A DNA stretch of 64,000 bases from Anisodus tanguticus. Lineage: Eukaryota; Streptophyta; Magnoliopsida; Solanales; Solanaceae. Numbering within the stretch: position 1 is the first letter of the stretch; every line of letters starts with the position of its first letter. Shown piece after piece: positions 60,501 through 64,000 of this stretch. The stretch spans positions 8,750,142 to 8,814,141 of the forward strand of contig CM067555.1 of the NCBI GenBank assembly GCA_034509755.1, written 5' to 3'. The notes under the pieces are model-generated. The model worked only from the letters and a program-made list of their open reading frames with translations, was not told the origin of the DNA and did not search any database. The position numbers and the translations under genes were made by a program.

Positions 60501-63500
60501 CCTTCTAGAAGTGCTTTCTGTTCTCACAGATGAGTTAGCCTGGGCTCCACATTTTCAATAGAAATGCTAGGATTAGATTATTGTGTCGAAAGCCTCAGAG
60601 AAATAGAGAAAATGAAATACTACCTACTACTTCATCTCCTGGTCTTCACATGCTCTTTTGAGGTCTTGTGCTGTTTCTTGTAACAAGTATTGCCTTCCGC
60701 CATTGCAGGAGTTCAATCTTAGTTTTGATTGCTCAAATATTTCCATGCTGGTGTCTTATGGTTGGGCCGATCCTGGAAGATCTGCTGTTATAGCGTGCAC
60801 TGATACAATGCAATGTGACAATCGCTTTGGGATTCCTCCCTTCTATATTGAGAAAGGTATGGTGTACTGGGTATGATCTAAAAATTTATCATGAGTAGTT
60901 TGGCTGTTGATGTTGCTAACTTGCTTAGCAGATTTCATAACCAGATAGGAAAATAACGTAAAAAGAAATCACTGCTTTACTGCTTTGTCATTTGGGTGGA
61001 AGTTATGCTCTCTAACCTTGCTGTTGCTTAAGAGTTAATCATGTTATTCATAATGTTTGCCAGATGAACAGTTGGGGCTTGTTGATTCCCTTTTCCGGGG
61101 TAAAACTAATAATTTTATAAGTGACGGGGTAGGCCCCGTATACAAAGCCGTACACCAAAAGTAGAGAACCTACACCAAAATTTGGTTCTCTATGAATGAA
61201 ACCCAATCATCTAGGACTTATTGATTCTTAATTAAATAAGTGTACTTGTCTTTTCAGCACTGGAACATTTCTTTTATTGATAAATGATTTATAACAATTT
61301 TAATGCATCTAATTCACATTGGTTACTCTTTTAAAATTTTGCTCAGGATTGTATTAATACACACACACACACACATACACACACACATACATACATATAC
61401 ACACACATGCACAAATATATGATGTTAAGAATGTGATTTCTTGCCCTGCCTAAGCCTTGGCTGACAGAGTTACCTAGTACCTTTGTTGGTGGGAGGTAGC
61501 AGGCCCTCGATGGATTAATGGAGGCGTGCATTAGCTTGCCCTAAACATCACTCTTACTAAAAAAGAATGAGAAAGTATTTGAACCTATGCATGCATAATA
61601 CAACTGATGTGTTTTACTTATTAAAAAAATGAATAGTACAACTGCTCAATTTCAAGTCCAATCTTCGATAAGGCAGTTCCCAAATTTCGTATGGTTTATG
61701 AATCGAAGTCTTGTTATCATTATTGAAACAGTTTATTATTTATTCAAAGGAAAGTACACCACATGATGTACTGAGCTTTGCTCTAAACTATTTTATTTTT
61801 TTGTTTGTACTCAAAGATGTATCTGATTGCCTCCGTGTTGTGTTGAGTTTGAGAGAACACTAAGGCTATCGTGATAGTGTAATAAAAGAGATTTCCTTTG
61901 ATTCTGTAAAAAGAAAGAGATAATGGTAATCTCCTATTGACATTCTGATTTAAGCCTTTCTTCATGCACAATTGGTTAATCATTGCCAATGACTTGTAGC
62001 CTGATATTTAAGTAGGAGCAGGTAGAGGGGCGGGCCAATGCTCCCTCGAGTTTAGAACATGTGGGCCAACCTGGGTTGGCCTACTGATTCACAGTGGATT
62101 TCTCGGTTATAAAAAAAATGAAAATTGTTCGGTGGTGGAGGAACGCTATGTTACACTGATACTGAAAATTGTTCGGTGGTGGAGGAACACTCTGTTACAC
62201 TGATACTGCACAACCCACTGCACTACCTTGTGTATTCATATTGCTGGGTCCTAAGATTTTTGAGATGACAAATCCAACTTTTGGATCCACCTTTATTGGG
62301 TATGTGTATCCTTGACCATGTATCATAGGAGGAACCTCCTTGTAATGTTTTTGATTTCTTTATATGCTCTCACTCTGTTATCAGTGCAAAAATCCAGTTA
62401 CCCTCTTGAAAAAAGATCCATGCTTGTCATGAGTTGTCTGGAGGTAAAAATTTTCTGGTCGTAGTGTACATTAATACCCGTTATAGTCTTGGGGATCCCC
62501 ACCCTGAACGAGTTAAAAAGTTAAATAAGAGCCTTTTGCCTTTGAAAAATTAAAGCAGGTTGCTATATGGGTCACTGTCCTACCAGACCAGTGGACAGTA
62601 TCTTCCTTTAAAATTGTCATGTTTCCTGGAAGAGCCACTTTGTTGACTAAACAAGTTGACTTGCTAACCAAATATGGCTGTACTAGTTTCTGAATTGTTC
62701 AGCTGTCAAAACTTAAGGATGTATAGCAAACAAAATTTTTCTTAAGTTGAGGTAACTTTTTAGCTTCATAAAGAGTAGAGACGGTGTTTATGATTTGTAA
62801 GTACTGTACGAGGAAATAGCTATATTCAACAAAAGACTCTGAATTCCAGAGATGGATTGATTAGTATTTTAATGATTGTAACTTATTATAGCCACTTGCA
62901 CTTGCTTCTTCTGTGGTCCACCCACTTTTTTGATGGTAAAGTCTTGGTCAGAATAAGTCTGAAGACACACCATATACATTCTGGATAATCTGAAAAAAAG
63001 GGCTGAAGTAGTGATTTAGAAATCAAGAGATGCCAATTCCTGACTAATTTTAATTCCTGCAAGGTTTTCCCACTCAATTGAGTGGCAATACCTTGTACTT
63101 CATTTATTTCTGGATTGTCTTTGCGTTGACAGTTAAAGGTGGAGAATGGAGATAAACACTTATGCGTTGCTTCCCTTTTCTTTTTGTTGCCCTTAAATCT
63201 TGTTAGGTGAGAATTGCTTTGGTGGTGAAAAATTCGAGTTTCTAGCACCAACGACCCGCAGGAATGCATTGAGAGTGCTCCGTGCCATGCAGCTTGCTAA
63301 ACCTGGTATACTTTATTGAATAAGGGAATTGTTGTTCCCTTTAGTTTATGTATATATATATATACATAAGCCATATTTTCTGAAACTCATTCAAAGAATT
63401 CCACTGGCCTATGATGTTCTCTGACTTTGTAATTTCACTCTCTGTAGTTTTGTTGGAAGGGAGCCCTGGCGTAGGAAAAACAAGTCTAATTGTAGCCCTT

Positions 63501-63896
63501 GGCAAATTTTCTGGGCACACAGTAATACGGATAAATTTATCAGAGCAGGTCAATAAATCTATTGGGTTCCCACCTCAGATTTTTAGTAGTTCTTTTTTTA
63601 AAATGTTGAAATATCTCTTGGGTAATTAAGTATTTTTACTGGGTTTGACGTTGACATACACAGACGGATATCATGGACTTGTTTGGGTCAGATTTGCCTG
63701 TTGAAGGCAATGAGGGAATGCAATTTGCATGGTCTGATGGAATTCTTTTACAGGTGTGTTTACATTCCTTCAGTAGGATGAATGGCTTCCCCAAATTAAA
63801 ATAATCTGCATAAATTTGCTGTATTTCCAGGCTCTAAAGCAGGGATCATGGGTGCTTTTGGATGAACTCAATCTTGCTTCACAGTCTGTCTTGGAG
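42507..63896 (+). CDS. MDN1: midasin (dynein-like AAA+ ATPase of pre-60S ribosome maturation), 5' 30 exons, 3' end beyond window
   Basis: Midasin strips assembly factors from nuclear pre-60S particles using a ring of six AAA+ modules. Exons: 42507-42611, 43001-43344, 43582-43666, 45809-46083, 46414-46620, 46867-47027, 49740-49849, 49930-50049, 51071-51143, 51819-51941, 52019-52103, 52175-52271, 52357-52482, 52557-52613, 52708-52884, 52967-53092, 53166-54917, 56952-57019, 57094-57289, 57575-57679, 57774-58079, 58497-58708, 58801-58855, 59650-59800, 60254-60327, 60709-60856, 63207-63305, 63448-63548, 63664-63753, 63831-63896. All have GT/AG borders and compatible phases, summing to 5,694 nt or 1,898 codons without a stop. 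The start ATG begins MSFDGSFCVDYELQRFL, as in plant midasins. Five Walker A motifs are present. Family length is about 5,400 residues, so roughly a third is here. The gene looks functional. Confidence 0.95.
42720..42936. mobile_element. Stowaway-like MITE in MDN1 intron 1, 217 bp
   Basis: Inverted ends CTCCCTTCGTCCCAATTTATG and CTCCCTTCGTCCCAATTTAGG differ at one base, with TA duplications at 42718-42719 and 42937-42938. The inner GTGCCAC is also shared. The close match of the ends suggests a young insertion. Confidence 0.92.
44253..44550. mobile_element. MITE-like repeat in MDN1 intron 3
   Basis: The left end CTCCCTCCGTCCCATTTTATATGG and right end CACATAAATTTGGACAGAGG are the two sides of a CTCCCTCCGT-type Stowaway element, with the right terminus decayed. 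No TA is visible on the left. Confidence 0.65.
45131..45281 (+). repeat. 75-bp tandem duplication in MDN1 intron 3
   Basis: The unit from TAGAGCATTGGGATTTGCCC to TCTTTAAGTTCCT occurs twice head to tail (45131-45205 and 45206-45281). Differences are few: GACGTGG versus GATGTGG, and one extra A. Confidence 0.88.
47028..49739 (+). other. MDN1 intron 6, 2.7 kb, with low-complexity CCA-rich blocks
   Basis: Two C/A-rich blocks (about 47575-47785 and 48320-48530) are full of CCACC and CCTCCACC. A run of 17 or so G lies at about 48088-48106. They resemble each other loosely and may come from one repeat family. A SINE follows at 48915. No host gene. Confidence 0.6.
48915..49031 (+). mobile_element. 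SINE 3' part (TS/Au type) in MDN1 intron 6
   Basis: Reads GAGCCGAGGGTCTATCGGGA, CTCTCTACCTCCCCAAGGTA, GGTCTGCGTATACACTACCC and TTGTGGGATTACACTGGGTA, ending GTTGTTGT. This is the well-known conserved 3' region of Solanaceae/plant Au and TS SINEs. The tRNA-derived 5' part is not recognisable. Confidence 0.85.
50752..50866 (+). mobile_element. SINE 3' part (TS/Au type) in MDN1 intron 8
   Basis: Reads CACCGAGGGTCTATCGGAAC, CTCTCTACCTTCACAAGGTA and CTTGTGGGATTACACTGGGT, ending GTTGTTGTTGT. Same family and orientation as 48915-49031, independently diverged (for example GGCTGAGTACACACC in place of GGTCTGCGTATACAC). Confidence 0.85.
52708..54917 (+). other. MDN1: MDN1 exons 15-17: AAA2 and AAA3
   Basis: AAA2: Walker A GETGTGKT (about 691-698), DLLGGFKPID, Walker B ILLDEVNLAPPE (Asp-Glu at about 855-856), sensor-1 ACMNPATDAGKRDLP and the arginine-finger region SLRSRFTEY. 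AAA3: Walker A GPTSSGKT (about 1092-1099), DLQEYLGSY, Walker B IVLDELNLAPSD (about 1159-1160), ATQNPPTLYGGRK and FRNRFVEIHVDE. Exon 17 is 1,752 nt and carries most of AAA2 plus all of AAA3. Confidence 0.93.
54918..56951 (+). other. MDN1 intron 17, 2.0 kb
   Basis: Begins GTTTATC, a weak donor. Holds a G run at about 55207-55219. From 55400 to 56700 it is more balanced in composition than other introns and may contain old transposon sequence, but I recognise no protein domain in either strand. Confidence 0.6.
56952..58855 (+). other. MDN1: MDN1 exons 18-23: AAA4
   Basis: Exon 18 (68 nt) encodes a Gly-rich linker. Exon 19 has Walker A GETGGGKT (about 1392-1399) and LHILNCHQYTETSDFLG. Exon 21 has WQDGPLVEAM and Walker B LFLVDEISLADDS (Asp-Glu at about 1543-1544). 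Exon 22 has ATMNPGGDFGKKELSPALRN and RFTEIWVPP. The exon 22 donor is AATGCTAG/GTTTTT: the nearer GTAAAT would leave the next exon with a stop. Confidence 0.92.
61358..61410 (+). repeat. (AC)n microsatellite with AT interruptions
   Basis: ACACACACACACACACATAC followed by further AC/ATAC blocks. Confidence 0.95.
62119..62206 (+). repeat. 44-bp tandem duplication
   Basis: The unit TGAAAATTGTTCGGTGGTGG followed by AGGAACNCTNTGTTACACTGATAC occurs twice head to tail, with two differences. Confidence 0.85.
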
Positions 63897-64000
63897 GTTG
63901 AAATCTACACTTATACCTTCATAATTCGTTAACGATGCAACAAGTTTTTTTTTCAGTTGGAATCTTATTCTCTTTGACTCCTCATAGTTAACCAGATTGT

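Larger units (their letters stand above)
60857..63206 (+). other. MDN1 intron 26, 2.35 kb
   Basis: Contains an AC/AT microsatellite (61358-61410) and a 44-bp tandem duplication (62119-62206). No gene recognised; the 127-codon minus frame at 62886-63269 overlaps exon 27 antisense and is not supported. Confidence 0.6.
59650..63896 (+). other. MDN1: MDN1 exons 24-30: end of AAA4 and start of AAA5
   Basis: LTVRDLLSWVSFIN and HGAFLVLLDGLSLG lie in exon 24. Exon 27 has FEFLAPTTRRNALRVLRAMQ. Exon 28 has Walker A GSPGVGKT (about 1817-1824) and VIRINLSEQ. Exon 29 has DIMDLFGSDLPVEG. Exon 30 has Walker B WVLLDELNLASQSVLE (Asp-Glu at about 1887-1888). The rest of AAA5, AAA6, the long linker and the C-terminal MIDAS domain lie downstream of the window. 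Confidence 0.92.

Overview
The window is plant nuclear DNA, most likely from a Solanaceae species. Supporting this are the intronic SINEs of the tobacco/nightshade TS/Au type, many Ty1/copia elements and short MITEs, and a GT-AG spliced gene whose product matches plant midasin. I cannot name the genus. There are two host genes I can stand behind. One is the 5' part of MDN1 (midasin), on the + strand from 42507 to the window end. The other is a small DUF3511-family gene on the - strand at 26517-26810. Everything else is transposon-derived or unassigned.

Layout. 1-1436: 5' LTR and gag of a - strand copia element that runs off the left edge. 1859-2995 and 6052-7257: two solo LTRs of one family, enclosing a patchwork of a 166-bp tandem duplication, one orphan CDK-type kinase exon (4602-4830), a copia pol scrap and a TRIM LTR scrap. 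7393-17571: an old - strand copia element opened by two later solo LTRs (11116-14676, a 3.56-kb LTR with a perfect CTACC duplication; and 16046-17108). 17597-18766: a Stowaway-like MITE and a 788-bp hAT-like element with an 8-bp target duplication. 19434-24701: a structurally complete but mutated - strand copia element with a perfect ATTCA duplication, apparently inserted into a former exon. 25352-25697: a complete 346-bp TRIM. 26517-26810: DUF3511 gene. 28364-29241: another solo LTR. 29836-31420: 5'-truncated copia. 32686-37416: copia with both LTRs, heavily mutated. 37417-40458: no recognisable gene. 40459-41993: copia deletion derivative in which gag is fused in frame to RT.

MDN1. I could chain 30 exons (42507-63896) with consistent GT/AG sites and phases. 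They give 1,898 codons without a stop, about one third of the family's usual length of roughly 5,400 residues. The chain covers the N-terminal domain and five AAA+ modules, each with a Walker A motif. The promoter carries telo-box motifs, as expected of plant ribosome-biogenesis genes. Introns hold MITEs, two SINEs and simple repeats. No RNA genes, CRISPR arrays or operons were seen. I found no convincing new biological system. The most unusual items are the microhomology-joined gag-RT deletion derivative, the nested palindrome in a copia U3, the exon split by a copia element and the composite nested elements.
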